From: Prorocentrum cordatum | Taxonomy: Eukaryota > Sar > Dinophyceae > Prorocentrales > Prorocentraceae | DNA length: 36,401 nucleotides | Direction of reading: 5' to 3' | Assembly (NCBI GenBank): GCA_963575745.1 | Contig: CAUYUJ010019340.1 | Span: 145,647-182,047, forward strand | Shown: piece after piece, positions 11,001-17,900 of the stretch | Numbering within the stretch: position 1 is the stretch's first letter | Layout: each line of letters begins with the position of its first letter | The notes under the pieces: model-generated | Database searches by the model: none | Told to the model about the DNA's origin: nothing | The model's input: the letters and a program-made list of their open reading frames with translations, nothing else | Program-made: the position numbers and the translations under genes

Positions 11001-12630
11001 TCAGGCCCAGAAAGCACTTCAGCTCCCGCCGAACGCTCGTCCAGAGCTCAACGGGCGCGTAGTAGTTGCTCTGTATGAAGCTGTAGACGGCGCTGAAGCA
11101 GGTGAGTGACTCCCGCCGTATCAGTCCCGCGAAGGTGCAGTGGCCGACCACGATCTCGACGGCCTGCCCACTCACGAGTCTACGCCGAAGCAGCCCGCGT
11201 ATCCCCTGCCGAAGCCGCCAGAAACGCTTACAGCTAAGGCGGGTGTGGCGGCGGTTGGCGTCCAGCACCACGCCCAGGGCTTCGATCTCTCCCTCCGTGA
11301 TCTCCAGCTCGTGCGTCTTGAGCCCGCGGGACTCGAAGCTACTCACCAGGCGCTCCATGGTCTCCTCGACTATTCTTCGCCCCCCGCCGAACACGCCCAC
11401 GTTGTCCACGTACACGTAGTGCCGGATCTGAGCCCCGTCTCGGAGGCAGCGAAGCAGCAAAGGCCGCCCGTGATCCACCAGCAGCTCACACCTGTCGATC
11501 ACCGCGGCGGTGGCTTCCTCGTCGATGTCCTGGGCGAAAAAGAGCGACCAAGTGAACCCCATGGGCAGCGCGGCCGCTAGCGGCACCACCTCTGAGCTAG
11601 GCTCCACCTCGACACCCTGCACACGATGCACCCCGAGCTCCGATGCCAACACCGACGGGAGGCCAAAGTACTCGCACAGGTAATCGGGCATCTTCATGCG
11701 GTGGAAGGCGTCGGAGACGTCCACGGTTCCGACCGCTAGCTGCGGTGCGCCCCCCAGGTCCCCCTCGACCTCGATGTTACCGAGGCCCTCAGCAGTCAGG
11801 AGACTCACGTGTGGGGGAGGTCGAAAATGCGCGTTCGTCCTGCGGGCATCCAGTATCATCCTGAGCTGCCCCGACTTCTTCTTCACGAAGAACAGCCCGA
11901 CCTTCTCGCGACAACGCGTCGAGAACTTCACGAGCCCCCTGCCGTGCAGATCCTTCAAAAAGCGAACGTACCTCCTCCGATTCCGCGTCAGGGCGGGATC
12001 AACGTAGCAAGGAATATCATGCAACTGAGCCTCAGTTAATTGTTCATCAGCAGCCAGGCGCATTCGCTCTCCTTCCCCCTCCAGAAAGTACCGACCTCGG
12101 GCGCCAACGAGCTCCTCGATCATCTTACAGTCATTTGTGTTCGAGGGCAGTGACACCAGGTCATGCCTGAAAGGGGCCAGAGCCGTTGAGGAGGGGTCAG
12201 CGTCGGTGTACCCACCGCCCCTCCCTCGGAGCAACTCCATCAGGGCCGCCTCCGTGGTGAGATGTCGAGCCTTCTCGCTACTGGGCTGCTGGAGCTGGGC
12301 CAGCCCTTCCAGGTAACGTCTCGTAGAATCCGCCATCTCCGACGCCAGGCCGAAGGTCGTCGCGAAGCCGCCCTCCGTGTCGTCGACGCGGTGCCCGCTC
12401 ATCCAATTAAGTGCATCGGTAGCCTCCGCCACCAGCGAGGGAAGAACCTCACGAGCGCGATCCCTCCGCTGCTGCTTCTTGGATCGCCCGACCCTGCAAA
12501 CTGGGTCGACATGCAAGGGAGGGAGCGGAAAGAGCCGCCGCCTCCCTGGGGCCGCCTGGCACGGCCCGTCCCCAACGCTCAACAGGCCGCGACGCGGGGA
12601 CTTCTCGTCGCGGCCCGTCTCCATCATCAT
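8041..12630 (-). CDS. Reverse transcriptase-RNase H ORF2 of the DIRS/Ngaro element
   Basis: A 1,529-codon frame from the ATGATGATG at 12630. Recognisable sequence covers residues 1-745 (to about 10395). RT at about 235-460: 'VGLFFVKKKSGQLRMILDAR', motif A 'TVDVSDAFH' (D304), motif B 'LPMGFTWSLF', motif C 'YVYVDN' (405-410), where the usual second Asp is Asn. RNase H at about 555-745 has four acids: ATDA (D563), LLEARA (E666), FCDN (D693) and NPADW (D742). This is the DIRS-type RT-RH layout. Residues about 750-860 look disordered. From about 10028 to 8601 the frame runs antiphase to the recombinase ORF and is probably not meaningful there. The last 180 codons (8041-8600) again look protein-like, possibly a degenerate C-terminal domain that I cannot name. 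Confidence 0.85.
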   Translation of the reverse strand: MMMETGRDEKSPRRGLLSVGDGPCQAAPGRRRLFPLPPLHVDPVCRVGRSKKQQRRDRAREVLPSLVAEATDALNWMSGHRVDDTEGGFATTFGLASEMADSTRRYLEGLAQLQQPSSEKARHLTTEAALMELLRGRGGGYTDADPSSTALAPFRHDLVSLPSNTNDCKMIEELVGARGRYFLEGEGERMRLAADEQLTEAQLHDIPCYVDPALTRNRRRYVRFLKDLHGRGLVKFSTRCREKVGLFFVKKKSGQLRMILDARRTNAHFRPPPHVSLLTAEGLGNIEVEGDLGGAPQLAVGTVDVSDAFHRMKMPDYLCEYFGLPSVLASELGVHRVQGVEVEPSSEVVPLAAALPMGFTWSLFFAQDIDEEATAAVIDRCELLVDHGRPLLLRCLRDGAQIRHYVYVDNVGVFGGGRRIVEETMERLVSSFESRGLKTHELEITEGEIEALGVVLDANRRHTRLSCKRFWRLRQGIRGLLRRRLVSGQAVEIVVGHCTFAGLIRRESLTCFSAVYSFIQSNYYAPVELWTSVRRELKCFLGLMITLVASWELDWNGIACATDACEEGFGVCLRSLGASTTSRYGRVRERDRFRHPGHVRAREAALLDSCPLLHRDSLEALGAVGAQGLEASAEFEEISASDLAEDAWYVCGGWPFVFEENILLLEARALLIGAERILLSRPGRNLRQLLFCDNLALVLCCDRYRTRNYKLLLILRKLACLCLARNVRLTVRWIPSERNPADWPSRLFSRPPSQGTAKGPRESPGEVSFPAPPASIKGEGQRSFLRARSLTSDMEGERERDHSPRIAPHRRLLKLAECLWPRGGAPERPRVVRLFDFLPQVESGREHVHPPCPPSAGALAQRAPSIHNARFIRLSDCIPVPSPSAAHGRLGPTSCCRDAGRRCGGLADAEGTRRAEAAQADAGPQPRGGRSRTEPRAGQGSRMSRDAAGRGSPRSPTSPGRSVGRLSRHPKARHQWLGPEARRAVRLHFERVRRVGRALRSCPPTRASRQAAPRGLAAEGAGVGHAAARARYAGAARRGGPHREGVREGAHIVCGVGRGRPNSGGGHQLPGRASGDVLRRAGAGRGGPVQRNEGHCLGQARDAACREGRAPGLASQLAGAHGRGQRGSASGSRPSNPRSLDSHHQRPGPGRKARDETGAARDVEHVLQGWESAGHASRRLHSPELRGGPVGSDAGPVRGRSCQRGEHVRPELPAGPLFLAVAPPTVEGPRVADGWGVSLSFQLPRAGPLDQDRGKPPQVRGGTIPGSALRSLPRPLPRASGHGGRQASRRLGDIQELSEVREARLDEHVLGEAEREFQGAHKAVRSSARGSAIRRAGRTRFPLSRGVVSRWICVWGPHSRQIGRLCRASGFKVRCLEGDRPDALSARSLVCDLQRKRLLGVLIESGFSACHMSHVQRVMRAAAKASVPWLVLHYDTSATLRPALQKFSACAAARVDNTLSAFGSHHRLPWVVLCGGISSRDLDGLRIHGPRTRRHPGPLCLTSFKMPVSLARSLAVALLSPIRSLYLNV
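8601..10028 (-). CDS. Tyrosine recombinase ORF3 of the DIRS/Ngaro element
   Basis: 475 residues from the ATG at 10028; the frame is open to 10109 but only from TTG. It integrates the circular DNA intermediate. Seen: a basic Ser/Arg-rich head, a core-binding-like helical region ('RTERAYVKELTS...'), then the catalytic domain. Numbered from 10109, box I is 'CCRAGSLLAMRPDD' (R328), box II is 'YQARHSGAS' (R427, with Tyr in place of the usual first His), followed by 'RRGGWETYRSFQRYEK' with W451 at the His/Trp position and nucleophile Y460. So the Arg, Arg, His/Trp, Tyr set is present. The frame overlaps the C-terminal half of the RT frame in another phase; overlapping RT and recombinase ORFs are known in DIRS elements. 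The CATG core at both ends fits its activity. Confidence 0.87.
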   Translation of the reverse strand: MHVSYAFLIVSLFLLRPPPMGGSGRPRVVGTLAGGAADWPTPRAPAAPRRRRRTLARSRAAVAAGQSRGLVRVRGCRGTRRDAGVPAAPPRLVDQSADCHGILRPDTSGSAQKRGALSDSISSESDASGERSDRARRPERRVRRRLEGWLQKVLEWDTQLHGLDMLERRAVGVRTERAYVKELTSSAEWVEADRTQEVDTSCLDELLVMYFEELGLEGEAPSKGTRDTASAKHVMPHVGKVGRQGWPRSWRALMGGVNVAPPRARVPQTLAVWTAIISGLVQDGRLEMKLALLVMWSTCCRAGSLLAMRPDDFIAPNSVAGLWGVTLGPYEEGVANEVSMFVQSCLLDHSFWLSLHPLLKALESRTDGECLCLSSYPELARSIKTVASRLKFEGVPYQARHSGASRARFRGLRDMAAVKRRGGWETYRSFQRYEKHAWMSMSWERLSENFKAHTKLCEARLEGAPLDGQAVPVFP

Positions 12631-13997
12631 GGCGTCTCCGCGGGCACACCACGCCCTCCACGTGCTGCCCCGCGTCCTTCTGCGCGCCCACGACCTCGAC
12701 CGCGACCGCGGCCGTCGCCGGCGTCCCCTCCAACTTGGTCTTCCGCCTCCTCGGGCGTAGCGCCGCCGCTCAGGGCCTTGGTCCTGGTCACGTAGCTGTC
12801 GTGCTCGTCCTCGTGGCGGCGGACCCCTCTCGAGCGGAGTCCAGAGTCCACCGCCTCGAGCCCTGACCCCCCGCCCTCGTACTCGTTCGCGAGCCTCCAG
12901 TTCGGGGCGGCCTGGCCACTGCAGACATCCTCCTCCTGGTCAGCCGCCAGCCCGCGCTTCTTGAAAGCCTCGGTCTCCGACCGTCTCATCAAAATCACCT
13001 TCGAATAAATGCCCTCAACGTAGCCGAATCCGACGCCCTTGCTGTGTGTGATGTCCCCCTCTCGCAGCTCGACCGTGTCCCCGCCGTGGTAGTCGTCGTT
13101 CTCCACCTCCGCAATCCTCCAGCTATGATCCTCGGGCGGCTCTAGCGGCGGGGTCCGAGCCCCGTCGTCAGCGACCACTGCCACGTCCTCAGCACGGGCG
13201 CCGTGGGCGGCTCCTCGCAACGGCAGGCGTCGGGTGGGCTCACTCCCGCCTTCGGCCGACAGCGTCCGCGGAGCGGCAGGCGTCGCGACCCTCAGCTCCT
13301 CGTAAGCCGCCATGCTCGACGATAGCTCCCGCCGCATCCTCCACCTGGTCGGGTAGTCCTCGGGGTCGAACTTGTAGAAGTACTCCCGCGAAGGTCGAGG
13401 CACCTCCACGTCGCTGCTCATCACCACGAACTGCCTCACATCCATGTTCCCCTCGCCGTACTGCTCCTCGCAATCCATGAGATCGGGCGTCAAGCCGCGC
13501 CAGATCGTGCTCTGTCCCGAGCCGCCGACGCCGACGGGCCCAGGCAGCACCCGCTCCTGATACAGGTCCTCATCCGCCTCCGCGTCCTTCAGCCCTACCG
13601 ACCGCTCTGGGACCCGCTCACATGCGAACTCCGCGGCCGAGAACGACCCGCCGCGCTGCTCCAGGAACCACCCCTCGGGCAACCTCCTCGCCAACACCTC
13701 GACGCAGCTGGCGTCACCCAGCTGCCCGATGAGCGCCGCCGCCTGGTGCCCCGCGATCTCGCCCACCAAGGTGGGCCCCGACTCCGCCTCCGCGGGACAG
13801 GCCCCAAACGGGGCGCGGGGGCACTCTGCCGTCAGCGACGGCGGGCACTTGGCCACAACCCGCGCGTTCTCCGAGAGGTTCTCGGCGACCTCCTGCGGGC
13901 GCCCGAGCAACTGCGCGCGCCCGAGCAGCCCGCCAGACTCGCGGCTCCGCTGCTCCAGCGACGCGAGCAGCCTCAGCACGGCCAGGGCGGTGCGCAT
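12627..13997 (-). CDS. Gag-like ORF1 of the DIRS/Ngaro element
   Basis: About 456 residues from the first ATG at 13997; the frame is open a little further up to 14036 but only from a TTG. It fits the position of a structural/nucleic-acid-binding ORF1. I recognise no conserved domain in the first 400 residues. The middle holds an aromatic-rich stretch ('SREYFYKFDPEDYPTRW') and a segment rich in acidic residues. The C-terminus is a Gly/Arg repeat (GDGRGRGRGRGRAEGRG), which resembles RNA-binding RGG tails and would suit a Gag. It ends in TGA at 12629-12627, which overlaps the ATG of the RT ORF as ATGA (12630-12627), an arrangement suited to termination-reinitiation. Function is inferred from position and composition. 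Confidence 0.7.
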   Translation of the reverse strand: MRTALAVLRLLASLEQRSRESGGLLGRAQLLGRPQEVAENLSENARVVAKCPPSLTAECPRAPFGACPAEAESGPTLVGEIAGHQAAALIGQLGDASCVEVLARRLPEGWFLEQRGGSFSAAEFACERVPERSVGLKDAEADEDLYQERVLPGPVGVGGSGQSTIWRGLTPDLMDCEEQYGEGNMDVRQFVVMSSDVEVPRPSREYFYKFDPEDYPTRWRMRRELSSSMAAYEELRVATPAAPRTLSAEGGSEPTRRLPLRGAAHGARAEDVAVVADDGARTPPLEPPEDHSWRIAEVENDDYHGGDTVELREGDITHSKGVGFGYVEGIYSKVILMRRSETEAFKKRGLAADQEEDVCSGQAAPNWRLANEYEGGGSGLEAVDSGLRSRGVRRHEDEHDSYVTRTKALSGGATPEEAEDQVGGDAGDGRGRGRGRGRAEGRGAARGGRGVPAETP

Positions 13998-14007
13998 CGC
14001 AACCTTC

Positions 14008-14168
14008 TGATGAAGAAAAGCGAGGCTTGAGCACAAACGGTTGCATATACAGCGTTGCAGAAGACTGTCAGGCTGAGACGGTTACCGTTTAGGTGGACAT
14101 GGAGGGGTATTCGGGGCCCGACACACGAAAAGCCTCAGCACGTCATTATCGTGCTACGCACACCCATG
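14008..14168 (-). repeat. Split direct repeat A1 (5' end of the element)
   Basis: 161 bp, identical by eye to 7695-7855. It ends only about 10 bp before the probable ATG of the first ORF (13997). As the 5' terminal segment it must hold or directly follow the promoter, but I recognise no promoter motif. Confidence 0.9.
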
Positions 14169-14316
14169 TCCAGAACTCTCCGAAACCTGTACATGTTCTC
14201 CGAGCCAGGGCCCAAGGACACCACAAGATCAGCTTCACGTATAATGCTCCCCTCACTGTCCGTGTCAGGCTCGGGCACGCCAAATACCTGATATTCCAGC
14301 GATGAATCCTTCCATC
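14165..14316 (-). pseudogene. LINE polyprotein fragment upstream of the DIRS/Ngaro insertion
   Basis: This is a short minus-strand open stretch of about 50 codons, ending '...RFRRVLDM' at the CATG core. It is in phase with the frame that begins 'MYILGS' at 7513 once the 6,654-bp insert is removed. To the right the frame runs into the GC-rich module at about 14316, which marks the truncated 5' end of the LINE. It supports the reconstructed empty site rather than an independent gene. Confidence 0.65.
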
Positions 14317-14367
14317 GCGGAGGAAGGAGGCACCGCCCCATTTTGGGGCCGGCCCTCCCTCCACTCC
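14316..14367 (+). repeat. GC-rich module, left part
   Basis: The segment runs from 'ggaggaaggaggc' through 'accgccccattttggggcc' to 'ccctccactcc' and matches the module at 3171-3227. It continues at 14633 after a 265-bp insertion. Confidence 0.8.
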
Positions 14368-14632
14368 TTTTGTCCTTTGCAAGGCTGTGCAGGCCCTGGG
14401 GCCTAGCCCTACAACGTCAAGCAGCGCAGAGACACCCATCATGACGTACCTAAAGCAGGCTCAACTCTTATCATCGAGCAGCGAAGCTGTCTCTATAAAT
14501 AAGAGAATCACGATTGACGTAAGTAAATCACAACAGCAGATATGAAAGTGCACCTGAAGGCGAATGAGCATAGAGAGTGGAAAAGAATGGCTGTCTTCGG
14601 CGTCGTGATCATCACAACAAACATGCAAGAAG
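14368..14632 (-). mobile_element. Short 5'-truncated copy of the LINE 3' end with target duplication
   Basis: This copy of about 265 bp nearly matches 5563-5828, with one fewer T at the start. It interrupts a GC-rich module and is flanked by an exact 11-bp direct repeat, CCCTCCACTCC, at 14357-14367 and 14633-14643. In the uninterrupted module this sequence occurs once. This is the signature of target-primed retrotransposition of a truncated LINE, or of a SINE sharing its 3' end. There is no ORF. The long LINE at 5563 also begins right after CCCTCCACTCC. Confidence 0.85.
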
Positions 14633-14962
14633 CCCTCCACTCCAGCCACTCCGCCCTCGCGGAGCGCCGGGGGGGGGGGGGGGAAGGGGGGGGGGCGCGG
14701 AGGTGCCAGCGCCGCGCGCGCACACACAGACACGCGCACACACACTTTTCCATCCTCCGGCGCAAAGACGACTCAAGCGCGACGCAACTACCCGGGACGC
14801 GGATAATTAATTGCAATCCTGCTTTGAGGACGCCGCACACATACCCGCAGGCACACAGACACACAGGCACACAGACACACCTGCAGGCACACAGGCACAC
14901 AGACACACAGACACACAGACACACAGGCACACACTCAGAGAGCCGCCGTCGAGGCGCAGCAC
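14633..14962 (+). repeat. GC module remainder and CA-type repeats
   Basis: 14633-14720 completes the GC-rich module, with poly-G runs. 14721-14745 is a CA tract. About 90 bp of non-repetitive AT-containing sequence follows (14746-14840), then CA/CAGG repeats to 14933, including the palindrome CCTGCAGG. A 13-bp motif, 'cactcagagagcc', is duplicated at 14932-14944 and 14960-14972, the second copy covering the stop codon of the Helitron frame. I find no convincing Helitron terminus here. Confidence 0.6.
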
Positions 14963-17900
14963 TCAGAGAGCCTCCTCCGACAGCGCCACAACCGTCGGCT
15001 CGCTCACCACGTCATCTCTTTCCGGACGCAGGCGGCGCAACGTCTGTCGCAGCTCCTCGTCAGTCAACCTGCCGATGTTGACGGGCACGGCCTCTTGACG
15101 CAATCGGTAGGCTCCGGCGACCCGGCCGAGCAACTCCTGCCGCTTGTTGTGCTCGGCGATGCCCAGGCGCATCCGCCGTTCTTCAGGATCCTCCCGCCGC
15201 GCGCGCTCCTCCGCGGCAGCGGCGGCGATTTCCCTCGTGGTCGCGCGCCACCCACGCCCCCCGCGCTCGCCGCCCGACGATGGCTCCGAAGCCGCATTGA
15301 CCGTGCTAGCCCCTCCAGCACCCTCGCCGCCCCCTGTCGGCGCCCTCGCGGCGACGCCATCGCCGCCGGGCACCGCGCCAGCCTCAGCCGCGGGCGCCGC
15401 ACGCGGGGCCTTGCCTGCGTTCTTCTCCTTGAACACCTTCAACTTTCCCTCCGGGATGGGCCCGTCCACACGCCCATGCCAACCATCCTTGTGCTGCTGC
15501 TTGAAATGCTGCCCGCACAGATCTCCGCATCCCTGCTTTGGCGCGCTCCGGCATTGCCCGCCAGCTCCGTCCGCCCAGGTACGAGCCATGCACTTCGCGG
15601 TGTCAATGTTTTCTGGCGTAAAGCGACGCCATTCGTCCCCCGCGAGCGACGCCCCCGCGCCTGGCTGGACTCCAGCAGGAGCCGGGTCCGCGGACGGAAC
15701 GCCAGCGGCCCTGCCAGCGTCGTCGTCCTCGTCGCCCGTGCTGCCCAGAGCCGGCGGGGACAGCCCGCGCTTCTTGCCCCTGCGCAATGGCTGCTGCGGC
15801 TGCCCCGAAGCGCCGGGGTCCCCGTCGCCAGCGCCAGGATCCCCGCCACCCGCCCGACGCCGCTTGCCCGGTGGCTCGCCCCCCGACGCCGGCTGCCCGG
15901 CGGGCGCACTCGGCGGCGCAGACGGCGCGGCAGAGGCGCTGGAAGCAGCGCCGCCGCCGCCATCGCCGCTCCCCGCAGACCCGGCCGCGCGCCCGCCTGC
16001 ATGCCCGAGAGGCGCAGTCGGCGGAGCCGGCGGCGCACCAGAGGGTCCCGCACCACCGCTGCCGCTGGCGCCCCCCGCAGACCCCGCCGCCGCGCGCCCG
16101 CCGCCTCCGTCCCGCGGACCCGCCCTGCGCACATACGCAAACACATAGGCGCCAACGTGCACCTGGTGGTCTCTGGCAATCTGCACCCAAGTCCTGGGCT
16201 GAACAGCTTCGTCGTCGAATTTGGCGTAGTCGTTCACGCCCACGGCTGCACACGCATAATAATGGCCGCTCTTCGCGCTTTCGCCCTGATGCACAACGAC
16301 CCCAGAGAAATCGCACTCGCACTCGGCATCCACAGGCCGCAGAATCTGAGGAAAGCGCACAGGGCGTCTGTCGTACCACTCGCTCCGATCAGCGCGCGTG
16401 ACCACCCGCTCCACGGTCACGAAGAGCACCGGCGGCGATCGCTCCCAGCGATTGCCCGTATACACCCTGATGCCTTGACAGACCCCGGCCGCCTCCCTCT
16501 GCGCACGACTGAGGTGTGCGTGCGCCGGACATCCTTGACCTGGCCCGCCAATATGCCTCAATTCCAGTCGGATCAAATCCTCCAGATCGCAGGCCCCCCG
16601 GTGGTCGGGGCCGAGCAATTCGGAAGGGACCAGCTTCAAGCGCGAATCAATCACCCCCGTGTCCGAACTTGCCCGGCACACGTCGCATCGCCTCCGCTGC
16701 CGCAACGCAATGCCGCAAACGTGCTGCTGGAGCGCAGTGCGCGCACCGTGATGCGGTGTCGGTACCTGATATCCAGCCTCGGTGACAGCACGAAGGGCGG
16801 CCAGGAAGAACTCTGACGCGTCGCATTGCTTCGGTCTCCCTTGCTGATCGAATTCTGTGAATTCTCGCTGACCGAAAAGCCCCGCGCGCGCGGCAGTAGC
16901 GAGCGGCGCGACGGCGTCGACCCCCACGCCCTGGACAGAGAGAGCCGCAGCCTGAGCTCCGAGCGCACACACCGGGCAAGTTTCTGTGTTCAAAGGGCAA
17001 TTCTGGCCGTGCTCGTGGAGAAGCCGACGGAAGGGAGCCAGGCGCAGCAGCACCTGCGCGACTGCGCTCACGAAGCAAGTATTGCCGAGGTTTGCGATGC
17101 CCACGCCAGAGCCGTGGCCGCAGTGCCACTGCAGCTCCCTGGTGACATCCTCCTGGGACACGCCGTAGGCTGCCATGCACAGATCCCGGTCCAGCGGGAG
17201 CAGCTCTGGCGGCTCTGCACCATCGCCAACAGTCGCCGCCGTGCGAAACATGTCCCCCCAAAGATCCCTCGGCACTACGGTGCCCCTACCAGCACCGCGG
17301 CCGCCACCGGCGCGCCCACACCCCCGCGAAACAGCGCTCCCCGTCGACGATGCCGCCGCCGCATCTCCGGTCCCCGTCGCGTCGCCGCCGCGGCCGCGGC
17401 CCCTGCCCCGCCCCGCAGGCCCTGCGTCCGGCGCGATGTATGCCGGTGGCACCGTCAGAGCCTGGCCCGGGCGCAGCGCGTGCGAGGGCAGAGGCGTATG
17501 CACAGACGCCGCAGGGGCCGCCTCCCCGTCCGAAGGAGCTGATCCGTCGTCGTCGTCGTCGTCGCCCGCCCCCTCACCGACGCCCGCCGAGCTCCCCGCG
17601 GCACGAGACGGGCCCAGCGGCGACGGCGGCGGCACCGGCGGCGGCGCGGGCGCCGAGCTCGACTCCTGGGCGCCCCGTGCGGCGGGCCCATCCCCCACGT
17701 CCCAGCCGTAATCCTGCGCCCATTGCTTCGCGATTTCGAAACTCTCCCCCATCTTTTTCTCAAAGCGTTGGACCCCTTCGCGGACGTACTGCGGCGGGCC
17801 CCGCTGCAGGATGTCCCAGGGCGGCAGGTTGTAGACGAGCACGCGGTGGGCCACGCGAACGCGACTGAGCATGACGTACAGGTGCAGCCACCAGTCATCG

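Larger units (their letters stand above)
7511..14168 (-). mobile_element. Complete DIRS/Ngaro-like tyrosine-recombinase retrotransposon
   Basis: On the coding (minus) strand the order is A1 (14168-14008), three ORFs, B1 (8010-7852), A2 (7855-7695), a 25-bp spacer, then B2 (7669-7511). A1 equals A2 over 161 bp and B1 equals B2 over 159 bp, with no mismatch that I can see by eye. This is the split-direct-repeat arrangement known from PAT/Ngaro elements, where B1-A2 reproduces the circle junction. CATG occurs at both outer ends (7511-7514, 14165-14168) and at the B1-A2 junction (7852-7855), as expected if the recombinase exchanges strands at a shared core and makes no ordinary target duplication. 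ORFs: gag-like, RT-RNase H, tyrosine recombinase. Identical repeats suggest a recent insertion. Confidence 0.92.
5563..14316 (-). mobile_element. 5'-truncated non-LTR (LINE-like) retrotransposon, split by a DIRS/Ngaro insertion
   Basis: Read on the minus strand, the element starts abruptly at about 14316 inside a GC-rich module and codes for the C-terminal part of a non-LTR reverse transcriptase polyprotein. It is interrupted at the CATG at 14165-14168 and resumes at 7511-7514. It then continues through the RNase H-like tail (stop at 6053) and a 3' UTR of about 490 bp that ends at 5563 in 'ccttgcaaaggacaaaaagg'. The interruption is 6,654 bp, a multiple of three, so removing it rejoins the frame. 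The 3' end lies immediately after 'ccctccactcc' of the GC module. The 5' boundary is approximate (14311-14320). No A-rich tail is seen. Confidence 0.75.

Noticed and set aside
14880-14972. Canonical Helitron CTRR 3' terminus near the end of the coding unit
   Set aside because: No hairpin plus CTRR in the right place; the 13-bp duplication around the stop is not a known end signal.
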